From Alistipes sp. (GTDB taxonomy: Bacteria; Bacteroidota; Bacteroidia; Bacteroidales; Rikenellaceae), in the NCBI GenBank assembly GCA_017624955.1, contig JAGAMA010000025.1, positions 62,001-126,000 on the forward strand: DNA of 64,000 nt, in the 5' to 3' direction. The position numbers and the translations under genes were made by a program. Each line of letters begins with the position of its first letter. Position 1 is the first letter of the stretch. This document shows, piece by piece, positions 21,907 through 31,001 of the stretch. A model generated the notes under the pieces. That model saw only the letters and a list, made by a program, of their open reading frames with translations, was not told the origin of the DNA and ran no database searches.

Positions 21907-23586
21907 ATGAAAAAGATTTTGATTTCGATGTTGGCCCTGGTGATGGCTCTGCCCGTGATGGCCCAGTATCCCGATGTGCCCGATTCGGTGAATCGTCGCG
22001 CTGCGCGTGAGCAGGCCGAGTTGGCTCCGATTCGCAAGAAGACCTGGGAGGAGGCCTACAAGGTGATCAAGCAGGAGGAGAAGGAGTTTGGTCGCGTTTA
22101 TCGCCCCTGGGCTTCGAAGCCTGAGGATCTGCCGCAGGCCAAGATTCCCGCATTCCCCGGTGCCGAGGGTGGCGGTATGTACACCGTAGGTGGCCGTGGC
22201 GGTAAGGTCTTTGTCGTTACGTCGCTGGAGGATCGTGGCCCCGGTACGTTCCGTGAGGCTTGCGAGGCAGGTGGTGCCCGTATCGTGGTATTCAACGTGT
22301 CGGGTGTCATTCGCCTGAAGTCGCCCATCGAGATCGATGCCCCCTACATTACGATCGCCGGTCAGACCGCTCCGGGTGATGGTGTCTGCGTGACGGGTGC
22401 TTCGGTACATATCAATACACACGATGTGGTGATCCGCCACATGCGTTTCCGTCGTGGTCAGACCGATGTGGCTTACCGCGACGATGCCCTGGGTGGCAAT
22501 GCCGTGGGTAATGTGATGATCGACCACGTTTCGGCTTCGTGGGGCCTGGATGAGAACATGTCGATCTATCGCCATGTCTACAACCGTCAGGCCGATGGCC
22601 GTGGTCTGAAGCTGCCGGCCGTGAACGTGTCGATTCAGAACTCGATCTTCTCGGAGTGCCTCGATATGTACAACCACGCCTTTGGTGCTACGATCGGTGG
22701 TCATAACTCGACCTTTGCTCGCAACGTCTTTGCCTGCAACATCTCGCGTAACTGCTCGATCGGTATGAACGGCTCGTTCAACTTCATCAACAACACGGTC
22801 TTCAACTGGTGGAACCGTTCGGTGGATGGTGGCGACCACTCGAGTTATATGAACATCATCGGTAACAACTACAAGCCCGGCCCGATTACCCCGACCGATC
22901 AGCCCATCGCATGGCGCATCGTGAAGGTGGAGAATGGTCGCGATAAGGCGAACCGCGACAAGTGGGGTCGTGCCTTTGTCGAGGGCAACAAGACCTGGGT
23001 CAATGCCGAGGTAACGGCTGACAACTGGAAGGGTGGCGTGATGGCCGGCGATAACTTCGTGACTGCTGACCAGCCCGAGCTGATGAAGCAGGTGCGTGCC
23101 GAGAAGCCCTTCGAGATGGCTCCCGTGACGATCACCTCGGCCGAGGAGGCCTACAACCATGTGCTTTCGTGCGGTGGTGCTTCGCTGCCGAAGCGTGATG
23201 CCGTGGATAAGCGTGTGGTGAAGCAGATCAAGACGGGCAAGATCTTCTATGCCAAGGATGCCAAGGAGCATCAGCCCCTCTATGTAAAGCGTCGTCTGCC
23301 GGCCGACTCGTACAAGCTCGGTATCATCACCGACCCGCAGCAGGTAGGTGGTCTGCCCGAGTACAAGGGTAAGCCCTATGTCGATACGGATAAGGACGGT
23401 ATGCCCGACAAGTGGGAGAAGAAGTATGGTCTGAACCCGAACGATCCGACCGATGCCAACGGCGACCTCTCGGGTGACGGTTACACGAACATCGAGAAGT
23501 ATATCAACGGTATCGATCCCACGAAGAAGGTCGATTGGACCAACCTGGAGAATAACCACGATACGCTGGTTAAGAGCCTGCAATAA
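21907..23586 (+). CDS. PL1 pectate lyase, secreted
   Basis: 559 residues from the ATG at 21907, giving a signal peptide MKKILISMLALVMALPVMAQ. The beta-helix core has the family 1 sequence FPGAEGGGMYTVGGRGGKV, ITIAGQTAPGDGVCV, VIRHMRFRRGQ and IDHVSASWGLDEN, where the Asp-rich part binds Ca2+. It cleaves polygalacturonan by beta-elimination. Near the C terminus are two EF-hand-like or dockerin-like Ca2+ loops (DTDKDGMPDKWEKKYGL and DANGDLSGDGYTNIEKYI). These are often found at the end of Bacteroidetes PL1 proteins. It lies 15 bp before the next gene, so these two are very likely co-transcribed. Confidence 0.92.
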   Translation: MKKILISMLALVMALPVMAQYPDVPDSVNRRAAREQAELAPIRKKTWEEAYKVIKQEEKEFGRVYRPWASKPEDLPQAKIPAFPGAEGGGMYTVGGRGGKVFVVTSLEDRGPGTFREACEAGGARIVVFNVSGVIRLKSPIEIDAPYITIAGQTAPGDGVCVTGASVHINTHDVVIRHMRFRRGQTDVAYRDDALGGNAVGNVMIDHVSASWGLDENMSIYRHVYNRQADGRGLKLPAVNVSIQNSIFSECLDMYNHAFGATIGGHNSTFARNVFACNISRNCSIGMNGSFNFINNTVFNWWNRSVDGGDHSSYMNIIGNNYKPGPITPTDQPIAWRIVKVENGRDKANRDKWGRAFVEGNKTWVNAEVTADNWKGGVMAGDNFVTADQPELMKQVRAEKPFEMAPVTITSAEEAYNHVLSCGGASLPKRDAVDKRVVKQIKTGKIFYAKDAKEHQPLYVKRRLPADSYKLGIITDPQQVGGLPEYKGKPYVDTDKDGMPDKWEKKYGLNPNDPTDANGDLSGDGYTNIEKYINGIDPTKKVDWTNLENNHDTLVKSLQ

Positions 23587-23601
23587 AACAGATTAAGACA
23601 T

Positions 23602-26600
23602 ATGAAGAAGCTGCTTTTTACGCTTCTCGGTATAGCGGGTTTGTGCTGCACGGAGGTTGTGGCACAACCCGCTTTTCCGATTTCGGTAGCGGATGATAAG
23701 CTCCAATACGCCACCGATCAGCGCGGTAACCGCATCCTCGATTTCTCGTTCTGCGGCTACCGCAACTCCGGAGAGGCGATTCCCGATGTGGAGGTGATCT
23801 ACACGCTCTCGCCCTCGGAGAACGATAGTTTTACGATTCAGGGTCACATCGATGCCCTGGCTGCCCGTCCGATGAATGCGCAGGGTCAGCGTGGTGCCAT
23901 TCTGTTGAAGAAGGGTACCTACTACCTCGATGAGCCGTTGCGCATCACGGCCTCGGGTATTGTCCTGCGTGGCGAAAGTAAGGAGGAGACGGTACTCGTT
24001 AAGCGCGGCGTGGATCGCGGTGCCGTGATCTACATCGAGGGCGAGGAGAACCGTGCCTTTGGCGAGGCAACCCGCCTGACGACGGACTACCTCCCCGTAG
24101 GTGCTACGACCTTTGAGGTGGCCTCCGTGGAGGGGTTGCAGGTGGGACAGACGGTGCTCGTGGAGCAGCAGCCCGTAGCCCGTCCGCGCGGACGGGATGC
24201 CGAGGTAACGAAGGAGCTGATGCATCAGCTCGGTCCGGGCAATGTGCGCATCGGCTGGGATCGCACCGTGACGGCCATTGAGGGTAACCGTGTGACGGTG
24301 GACGATGCCATGACGATGGAGCTCGGTCTGCGCCCCGTCGTGCTGATGCCCTATAGCTGGGCAGGTCGCATCGACGAGTGCGGTGTGGAGCACCTGACAA
24401 TCGTCTCGGACTACGACAAGAACTATCCCCTGGATGAGAACCACGCCTGGACGGGTGTCTGGATCACTAATGCGGAGGATTGCTGGGTGCGCCAGGTCGA
24501 TTTTAAGCAGTTGGCAGGTTCGGCGGTTGCCGTGCAGCGCGAGGCGCGCCGTGTGACCGTGTCGGATTGCCAGTCGTTTGACCCCGTGTCGGAGATGGCC
24601 GGTTCGCGCCGTCGCACCTTCTTCACGCTCGGACAGCACACCTTGTTCCTGAGCTGCTACTCGGAGCATGGCCAGCACGACTTCTCGGCCGGTATCAATG
24701 CCCCGGGTCCCAACGCCTTTGTGCAGTGTGACAGCTACCTCTCGACGGGCTTCAGCGGCTCGACCGGTTCGTGGGCCTGCGGTCTGCTCTTCGATGTGGT
24801 GAACATCAACGGCCACGACCTCTCGTTCAAGAGCCTCGATCGCACCCACGCGCGCGCAGGTTGGAATACGGTAAACAGTGTCGCCTGGCAGTGCACGGCG
24901 GCCGGTATCGAGTGCTACGCCCCCGTGGGCTACGGCATGAACTACGCCAACGGTTCGTGGGCTACGATGTGCGGCAACGGCGTGATGACCAACTCGGATG
25001 AGTTTGTGAAGCCCTACAGCTTGTTCCGTGCCCAGCTTGCGGAGCGTATCGGTGCCGAGCAGGCGCAGCAGATTACACGCATCTACGACCGCGATACGAA
25101 TGCCACCTCCAGCCCGACCATCGAGCAGGCGGTGATGTTGGCCAAGCAGGCCTATGAGCCGCGCATGACGATCCCGATGTGGATCGCCCGTGCCCCCTTT
25201 ACCGCCTCGGTGGAGGATAACGGGCAGCAGGCGATGTTGGCCGTGGTCGATAAGGCGGAGCGTAAGGTGGATTATGCGCTGGAAAACGGCCGTTTGACGG
25301 GCGATGGCAAACTCCTGGTGGGTGGCCGTCAGAATGTCCGTTGGTGGAGCGGTAACCTGGAGTACGATCAGCTGGCAAGAGCTACGGCGCATGTGACGCG
25401 CTTTGTCCCCGATCGTGAGGGCCGTGGCCTTACGGACCGCATCGACGAGGTGGTGAAGGAGCTCAAGAGCCGCGGTACGCTGCTTTTGGACCACAACTAC
25501 GGCCTTTGGTATGACCGTCGTCGTGACGACCATATCCGCGTACGTCGTCGTGACGGCGATGTCTGGGCACCCCACTACGAGCAGCCCTTTGCCCGCTCGG
25601 GTGAGGGTCAGGGTTGGGACGGTATGTCGAAGTACGACCTGACGAAGCCCAACACCTGGTATTGGAGCCGTCTTAAAGAGTTTGCCGAGAAGGCCTCGCG
25701 GGAGGGTCTGCTGCTCTTCCACCAGGATTACTTCCAGCACAACATCATCGAGGCGGGTGCGCATTGGGTCGATTCGCCCTGGCGCACGCCCAACAACATC
25801 AACAATACGGGCTTTGCCGAGCCGACCCACTTTGCGGGCGATAAGCGCGTCTTTGTGGCCGATATGTTCTACGATGTGAACCATCCGGCCCGTCGTCCCC
25901 TGCACCGTGGCTATATCCGCATGTGTCTGGAGCAGCTGGCCGACTATGAGAATGTCGTGCACCTCATTAGCGAGGAGTACACCGGTCCGCTCCACTTTGT
26001 GGAGTTCTGGCTGGACTGCATCGCCGAGTGGGAGGCCGAAACGGGCAAGGAGGTCCTGATCGCCCTCTCGGCTACGAAGGATGTGCAGGATGCCATTCTG
26101 CGCGACCCTGTGCGCTCGAAGGTGGTCGATATCATCGATATTCGCTATTGGCACCACCGCTCGGACGGCACGACCTATGAGCCGCAGGGTGGCGTGAGCA
26201 TGGCTCCGCGTCAGTATGCCCGTAAGATTAAGGTCGGCACGATCGACTTTGCCTCGACCTACCGCGCCGTGAGCGAGTACCGCGCAGCCTATCCCGAGAA
26301 GGCGGTGACCTTCTTTGCGCAGAGCTATCCCGCCTATGGTTGGGCGATTCTCCTGGCCGGAGGTTCGTGCCCCACGCTTCGCGTGGAGAACGAGCAGCTC
26401 CTGGCCGCTATCCCTGCCATGACGAAGGCCGAGAAGGATGCGAACTCCTACCGCCTGATGGGCGAGAAGGGTGGCCTTGTCTACCTGTCCGAAGCGGCTG
26501 CGGTAACGATGAATCTGCCGAAGGGCAGCTACGCGCTCCATGCGGTCGATATGAAGGGGGGCACGACCAAGCGCCTGGTGAAGCAGCACAAGAGTACGAC

Positions 26601-26652
26601 ACCGCTCGTTCTCAACCGTGCAGGCTTGTATTGGATCGAGAAGATTAAATAG
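23602..26652 (+). CDS. Large secreted beta-helix protein with C-terminal DUF6298-type domain
   Basis: 1016 residues with a signal peptide (MKKLLFTLLGIAGLCCTEVVAQ). Residues ~60-470 look like a pectate-lyase-type parallel beta-helix (GAILLKKGTYYLDEPLRI, GIVLRGES, GVEHLTIVSDYDKNY). The region after ~600 looks like a TIM-barrel glycosidase domain (GTLLLDHNYGLWYDRRR, LLLFHQDYFQHN, LISEEYTGPLHFVEFWLD), reminiscent of DUF6298 or GH140-like proteins. A final small beta domain closes it (KGSYALHAVDMKGG). The combination with PL1 suggests action on pectin. I cannot assign a reaction. It ends 31 bp before a strong terminator. Confidence 0.7.
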   Translation: MKKLLFTLLGIAGLCCTEVVAQPAFPISVADDKLQYATDQRGNRILDFSFCGYRNSGEAIPDVEVIYTLSPSENDSFTIQGHIDALAARPMNAQGQRGAILLKKGTYYLDEPLRITASGIVLRGESKEETVLVKRGVDRGAVIYIEGEENRAFGEATRLTTDYLPVGATTFEVASVEGLQVGQTVLVEQQPVARPRGRDAEVTKELMHQLGPGNVRIGWDRTVTAIEGNRVTVDDAMTMELGLRPVVLMPYSWAGRIDECGVEHLTIVSDYDKNYPLDENHAWTGVWITNAEDCWVRQVDFKQLAGSAVAVQREARRVTVSDCQSFDPVSEMAGSRRRTFFTLGQHTLFLSCYSEHGQHDFSAGINAPGPNAFVQCDSYLSTGFSGSTGSWACGLLFDVVNINGHDLSFKSLDRTHARAGWNTVNSVAWQCTAAGIECYAPVGYGMNYANGSWATMCGNGVMTNSDEFVKPYSLFRAQLAERIGAEQAQQITRIYDRDTNATSSPTIEQAVMLAKQAYEPRMTIPMWIARAPFTASVEDNGQQAMLAVVDKAERKVDYALENGRLTGDGKLLVGGRQNVRWWSGNLEYDQLARATAHVTRFVPDREGRGLTDRIDEVVKELKSRGTLLLDHNYGLWYDRRRDDHIRVRRRDGDVWAPHYEQPFARSGEGQGWDGMSKYDLTKPNTWYWSRLKEFAEKASREGLLLFHQDYFQHNIIEAGAHWVDSPWRTPNNINNTGFAEPTHFAGDKRVFVADMFYDVNHPARRPLHRGYIRMCLEQLADYENVVHLISEEYTGPLHFVEFWLDCIAEWEAETGKEVLIALSATKDVQDAILRDPVRSKVVDIIDIRYWHHRSDGTTYEPQGGVSMAPRQYARKIKVGTIDFASTYRAVSEYRAAYPEKAVTFFAQSYPAYGWAILLAGGSCPTLRVENEQLLAAIPAMTKAEKDANSYRLMGEKGGLVYLSEAAAVTMNLPKGSYALHAVDMKGGTTKRLVKQHKSTTPLVLNRAGLYWIEKIK

Positions 26653-26683
26653 GGCGGAGGAATCTTTCCTCTTCGCTCAAACG

Positions 26684-26714
26684 AAAAAGGCTGTCCATGA
26701 AGGACAGCCTTTTT
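26684..26714. terminator. Bidirectional intrinsic terminator between convergent operons
   Basis: AAAAAGGCTGTCC, 5-nt loop, GGACAGCCTTTTT. A-run and T-run on both sides serve the plus-strand pectin genes and the minus-strand V-ATPase operon. Confidence 0.88.
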
Positions 26715-26735
26715 TCGTTGCTTAATGGCTTTCGA

Positions 26736-27188
26736 TTAGCCCACGATACCTGCGATAAGGAACGTAGCGGCAACCGTCAGAATGGCGTAAAGCTCGGGGA
26801 AAGCGGCCAGAATCAGCGTCTTACCCATTACGTCGTGGCCATTACCGATGGCAGCGATACCGTTGGCGCAGACCTTGCCCTGGTAGATGGCAGCGGCGAG
26901 GTTCACGATACCAACCAGGATACCGGCACCCAGGATAGCGGCACCCTGCAACATCGTCGGGTTCGAGAGCATACCCTGAACCATGAAGAAGCAGACGAAG
27001 CCGTACAGACCCTGCGAACCCGGAAGAGCCGAGAGGATCATGTAGCTACCGAATGCGCCACCGTTCTTTTTCATGGCACCTACGGCAGCCTGGCCGCAAA
27101 TCGACGTACCCATAGCCGATGCGATACCGGCCAAACCTACCATCAGTGCTACACCGACATAGGCCATTACTAATGCAGTTGTTTCCAT
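26736..27188 (-). CDS. ntpK: V-type ATPase subunit K (membrane rotor proteolipid)
   Basis: 150 residues with four transmembrane helices from a duplicated hairpin. The ion-binding carboxylate lies in the second hairpin (FPELYAIL, Glu132). The first hairpin has LPGSQGLYGF instead. Aligned with the Enterococcus hirae Na+-ATPase NtpK as I remember it, the Na+ ligands L61, T64, Q65, Q110 and E139 correspond to L55, S58, Q59, Q103 and E132, with identical spacing. Sodium coupling is therefore plausible, though not proven. It forms the rotor ring in the inner membrane. It is the last gene of the operon, 34 bp after the I subunit. Confidence 0.93.
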   Translation of the reverse strand: METTALVMAYVGVALMVGLAGIASAMGTSICGQAAVGAMKKNGGAFGSYMILSALPGSQGLYGFVCFFMVQGMLSNPTMLQGAAILGAGILVGIVNLAAAIYQGKVCANGIAAIGNGHDVMGKTLILAAFPELYAILTVAATFLIAGIVG

Positions 27189-27222
27189 AGTGTTTGTTGT
27201 TTTTTAATTGTTTGTTGTTTGA

Positions 27223-29067
27223 TTATTCGTTTTCATTTTCGTTTTTCAGCGGCTCGAAGTTGCGCGAAGCCATCTCGAAGCCGGCATTCTTGTAGAACTC
27301 CACAAACGTCAGTCGCATCGGGTGAACGAACGACGAGATGGTGGACATAAAGAGGTTGATGCCGTGGCCGACGAGTAGGATCGGAACCATGATCAGAATA
27401 CGCACCACGATATTGGCTCCCTCGGGTACAAAACCCTCGGCCAGCGAGTTGAATACGAGTGCCAAGACACCGCCCGACAGACCAATGGCGAAGAGACGGA
27501 TGTACGAAAGCACGTCGCTCAACAGACCCGTGATGTTGTTGTAGAGATTCCAAAGACCCGAGCCGACATTGATGAGCGGGTTGTGGAACTTGCCCGGCGT
27601 ATTCAGCAGCAGCATCAGCGCCATACCCACACCGATAGCGGCGTAGAAGGCGGGCGATGAGGTCGTAAAGCCCGGAATGACCCACTCCTCGTTCATGATC
27701 GGCAGACCTGCAGCCAGCGAACCGGCCAGGAGTACGATCAGCCAACCGAGGTTCGAGAAGCAGTACTTCACACCGAAGCAGCGAATCGTCATGTAGACAT
27801 TCAGCGCGAGACCGAAGAGAATCTGAATCATACCGATCGCCAGTGCCCACGAGAAGAACTGACCCTGGAAGTCGAAGAACTTCACCGAGGGGAAGAACTC
27901 GCCGAGGCTCAAACCGAAGAACGAGCCACAGAAACCACCGAAGAGGGTGGTCGAGAGGGCGCACATCGTGGCGAACCAGGCGGCACGATGCATCATGCCG
28001 GTCTTGAACTTCATCAGCATCGCGATACCGGCAATCAGCAGAATTAGACCGTAACCCGCATCGTTCAGACAGATACCGAAGAAGAGCATGTAGAACGGTG
28101 CAAAGAAGGGCGTGAGGTCCAGCGTGCCGTACTTCGGACGGGCGTACATGTCGCCCACCATCTCGAAGATGCGCGCAAAGCGGTTGTTCTTGAGCTTGAC
28201 GGGCGTATTGTCCTCGGGCGTGGGATCCTCCTTCAGGTAGACCACGTTGGGATACTCCTCCAGAAGCTTATCGACCTTTTCCGAGGTCTCCTTCTCGGCC
28301 CAGCCCTCCATGACGAGCAGCGTGCCGTCGGCAGCCTCCTGAGCCGTAGCCTTCACGCGGTCGCTCTGCAACTGCTCCTTGAGCTGTGCGGCGTAGCCCT
28401 TCATCACCTTCTCCGAAGCCACCACGCGGGCGAAGGTCTTATCCAGCTCCTTCAGCTCGCCCTGTGCCGCTGCGATGCGACGCTCGGCTTCGCGGTAGTC
28501 CATCTGGAGCGACTTGAGCTCCTGGGCATCGATCGAAATCTCCTCCCCGGGCTTGGCCACCACGACAAACCATACGGTCGATGCCGTGCGGTTGATCTCC
28601 GCGATCGTGTATTGCTCGGCCCAGGTCGGCAGCTCCTTGTCGAAGGTGCTCGACGGGGTCGAGAGGTAGTGCAGGATGATACCCTGAGCTGCCAAAGCGG
28701 CGCTCTTCTCGGGATCGAACGCACCCCAGGGGCGCAGCTCATCGGCTGCCTTCTCCAGGCGGGCGATCTCCGTATTGAGCGCGGCAGCCTGCTGCTGGGC
28801 CTGCTGGTAGCTTTCGAAAGCCTCCAAGCCCGAACCGTAGGGTTCGCCCTTGAGCGCGGCATGCTCCTCATCCTCTTTCCAGCGTGCGAGCTGCTCGTCG
28901 GCCTTCTGCAGACCCTCGATGTCGAGAATCAGCTGACGGTCCTCCTCCGAGGGCTCCCAACCGGTCGTGGTGATATCCACCAGCCCGAGCTCACGCAGAC
29001 GTGCTACAAAATCCTCGCTTTGTGCGGCATAGAGCACAAAGTTGTATTTCGACATTTTTGCGATCAT
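27223..29067 (-). CDS. ntpI: V-type ATPase subunit I (membrane stator)
   Basis: 614 residues. The N-terminal half is a soluble, partly coiled-coil arm (LEKAADELRPW, REAERRIAAAQGELKELDKTF). The C-terminal half has about seven transmembrane helices, including the conserved LSYIRLFAIGLSGGVLALVFN, whose arginine faces the rotor carboxylate. It forms the ion half-channels with the K ring. The ATG at 29067 overlaps the D subunit stop as ATGA, which indicates translational coupling; a second Met four codons later is also possible. Confidence 0.93.
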   Translation of the reverse strand: MIAKMSKYNFVLYAAQSEDFVARLRELGLVDITTTGWEPSEEDRQLILDIEGLQKADEQLARWKEDEEHAALKGEPYGSGLEAFESYQQAQQQAAALNTEIARLEKAADELRPWGAFDPEKSAALAAQGIILHYLSTPSSTFDKELPTWAEQYTIAEINRTASTVWFVVVAKPGEEISIDAQELKSLQMDYREAERRIAAAQGELKELDKTFARVVASEKVMKGYAAQLKEQLQSDRVKATAQEAADGTLLVMEGWAEKETSEKVDKLLEEYPNVVYLKEDPTPEDNTPVKLKNNRFARIFEMVGDMYARPKYGTLDLTPFFAPFYMLFFGICLNDAGYGLILLIAGIAMLMKFKTGMMHRAAWFATMCALSTTLFGGFCGSFFGLSLGEFFPSVKFFDFQGQFFSWALAIGMIQILFGLALNVYMTIRCFGVKYCFSNLGWLIVLLAGSLAAGLPIMNEEWVIPGFTTSSPAFYAAIGVGMALMLLLNTPGKFHNPLINVGSGLWNLYNNITGLLSDVLSYIRLFAIGLSGGVLALVFNSLAEGFVPEGANIVVRILIMVPILLVGHGINLFMSTISSFVHPMRLTFVEFYKNAGFEMASRNFEPLKNENENE

Positions 29068-29672
29068 AGCGTCGAGCCCTCCCCGGCTTGCTGTTGTTTG
29101 GTTTTTACAATCTTCTGGGCAGACTTCGAGAGGTTCTCCTCGTCCTCCATGAAGCGTTTGATTTTACGAATGGCATCCTCATACCCCGGGATTTGCACCT
29201 TCTCGTAGAGGTTTACCTTCTGCGTAGTCTTGCGGCGGGCGTAGTCCAAAAGCTCCATCTTACGGTTGTAGACCTCGAACTCGATGCCGAGGCGGGCCAT
29301 ACGCTCCAACACGGCCACACCGTCGGCATACCAGACGGGCGACGAGAAGAGATCGTAAGCCTTGCGCTCAAACTTTACCTCCTGCAAAACGGGTGTGCGG
29401 ACACCGGCGATCTTCTGCTCCGTAAGCGCTACATCGGCGATGCGCACCAGCGTACAATCAAACTCTCCCCAGAGCGCGACCATGTAGTCGTACTCGGCCT
29501 TGAGTCGGTCGAGCTGACGACGGAAGTCGGCTGCCGTATCCTTCGCTCGTTTCACCTCGGAGCGCAGAGCCGACTCCTTCGACTTGATGGTCGGAAGAGC
29601 CTTCTGGCGCATCTTGAGCTGTTTGCCCAGTTCGCCGAGCGAGGTTTTGTTGTATTGAAATTTGATTGCCAT
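29064..29672 (-). CDS. ntpD: V-type ATPase subunit D (central rotor stalk)
   Basis: 202 residues, almost wholly alpha-helical, with a basic N-terminal coiled coil (KTSLGELGKQLKMRQKALPTIKSK) and a matching C-terminal helix (NLYEKVQIPGYEDAIRKIKRF). It links catalytic A3B3 head rotation to the K ring. Spaced 6 bp after the B subunit and overlapping I by 4 bp. Confidence 0.92.
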   Translation of the reverse strand: MAIKFQYNKTSLGELGKQLKMRQKALPTIKSKESALRSEVKRAKDTAADFRRQLDRLKAEYDYMVALWGEFDCTLVRIADVALTEQKIAGVRTPVLQEVKFERKAYDLFSSPVWYADGVAVLERMARLGIEFEVYNRKMELLDYARRKTTQKVNLYEKVQIPGYEDAIRKIKRFMEDEENLSKSAQKIVKTKQQQAGEGSTL

Positions 29673-29678
29673 GTTTGC

Positions 29679-30998
29679 TTATGCTTTCCAGTATTTCTCG
29701 ATAAGCTCGGCCTTGATGGCAACCTCCTCCTTCGTGAAGTACTCCGAGAAGAGCTCCCAGGCCGTATCCAACATTTCGGTAATCTCGATGTTGATGTCGA
29801 TGGCCAGCAGCTTGCGCGAGTAGTCGCGGGCAAACTTCAGGGCGCGCTCGTCGTAGTCCGAGAGGTCGAAACCGTTCTCGAGCTTCGTCTTGGCGTTGGC
29901 GGCATCGGCATACAGACGTACACAGGCGTTCATCACCTGCGGGTGGTCCTCGCGCGTCTTCTTACCGATTACGAGCTGCTTCAGACGCGACAGCGAACGG
30001 AACGGATCGACGATAACCTTACCCGTATCCGAGTCGTTGCGCAGGAACAGCTGACCCTCGGTAATGTAACCCGTGTTATCGGGAATAGCGTGCGTAATAT
30101 CGCCACCCGAGAGGGTCGTCACGGCGATAATCGTGATCGAACCACCGTTCGGGAGCTGTACGGCCTTCTCGTAGATCTTCGCCAGGTCCGAGTACAACGA
30201 ACCGGGCATCGAGTCCTTCGACGGAACCTGGTCCATACGGTTCGATACGATAGCCAGGGCATCGGCGTAGAGGGTCATATCGGTCAGCAGCACGAGCACC
30301 TTCTCGCCCTTATCCACGGCGAAGTACTCGGCAGCCGTCAGGGCCATATCGGGCACCAGCAGACGCTCCACGGGGGGATTCTCGGTCGTGTTTACGAACG
30401 ATACGATGCGGTCCAGGGCACCGGCGTTCTCGAAGACCGACTTAAAGTAGAGGAAGTCGTCGTTCGTCAGACCCATACCGCCCAGGATGATCTTGTCAGC
30501 CTTGGCGCGCAGGGCTACATTGGCCATCACGGCGTTGTAGGGCTGGTCGGGGTCGGCAAAGAAGGGGATCTTCTGACCCGTTACGATCGTGTTGTTGAGG
30601 TCGATACCGGCGATACCCGTAGCGATGAGCTCCGAAGGCTGCAGACGCTTGAAGGGGTTCACGGTCGGGCCACCGATCTCGCGGGCCTCGCCCTCTACGG
30701 CCTCACCGCCCTCCAGGGGCTCGCCGTAGGCGTTGAAGAAGCGACCGGCCAGGTTGTCCGATACCTTGAGCTTCGGGGGCTCACCGTGGAAGATCACCTC
30801 CGAGTTGGTGGCGATACCCTCCGTACCGGCAAATACCTGCAGGGTCACGTTCTGACCCATAATCTTTACCACCTGCGCCAGCTTACCGCCTACGGTAGCC
30901 AGCTCATCGTTGCCCACGCCGTCGGCGCGCAACGTCACCGTGGCCTTGGTGATGTTGTCGATCTTGGTGTATATCTTTTGAAATGCGCGTGTTGTCAT
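29679..30998 (-). CDS. ntpB: V-type ATPase subunit B (non-catalytic head)
   Basis: 439 residues of the V/A-ATPase B family. It keeps the family sequences FFNAYGEPLEGGE, IDLNNTIVTGQKIPFFAD and the SRLKQLVIGKKTREDH region, and has no P-loop, as expected for the non-catalytic subunit. It alternates with A in the hexameric head. It lies 3 bp after the A stop. Confidence 0.95.
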   Translation of the reverse strand: MTTRAFQKIYTKIDNITKATVTLRADGVGNDELATVGGKLAQVVKIMGQNVTLQVFAGTEGIATNSEVIFHGEPPKLKVSDNLAGRFFNAYGEPLEGGEAVEGEAREIGGPTVNPFKRLQPSELIATGIAGIDLNNTIVTGQKIPFFADPDQPYNAVMANVALRAKADKIILGGMGLTNDDFLYFKSVFENAGALDRIVSFVNTTENPPVERLLVPDMALTAAEYFAVDKGEKVLVLLTDMTLYADALAIVSNRMDQVPSKDSMPGSLYSDLAKIYEKAVQLPNGGSITIIAVTTLSGGDITHAIPDNTGYITEGQLFLRNDSDTGKVIVDPFRSLSRLKQLVIGKKTREDHPQVMNACVRLYADAANAKTKLENGFDLSDYDERALKFARDYSRKLLAIDINIEITEMLDTAWELFSEYFTKEEVAIKAELIEKYWKA

Positions 30999-31001
30999 GG
31001 C

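Noticed and set aside
23593..26589. 998-codon antisense frame over the beta-helix gene
   Set aside because: The plus-strand gene has a signal peptide and recognisable domains; the antisense product does not.
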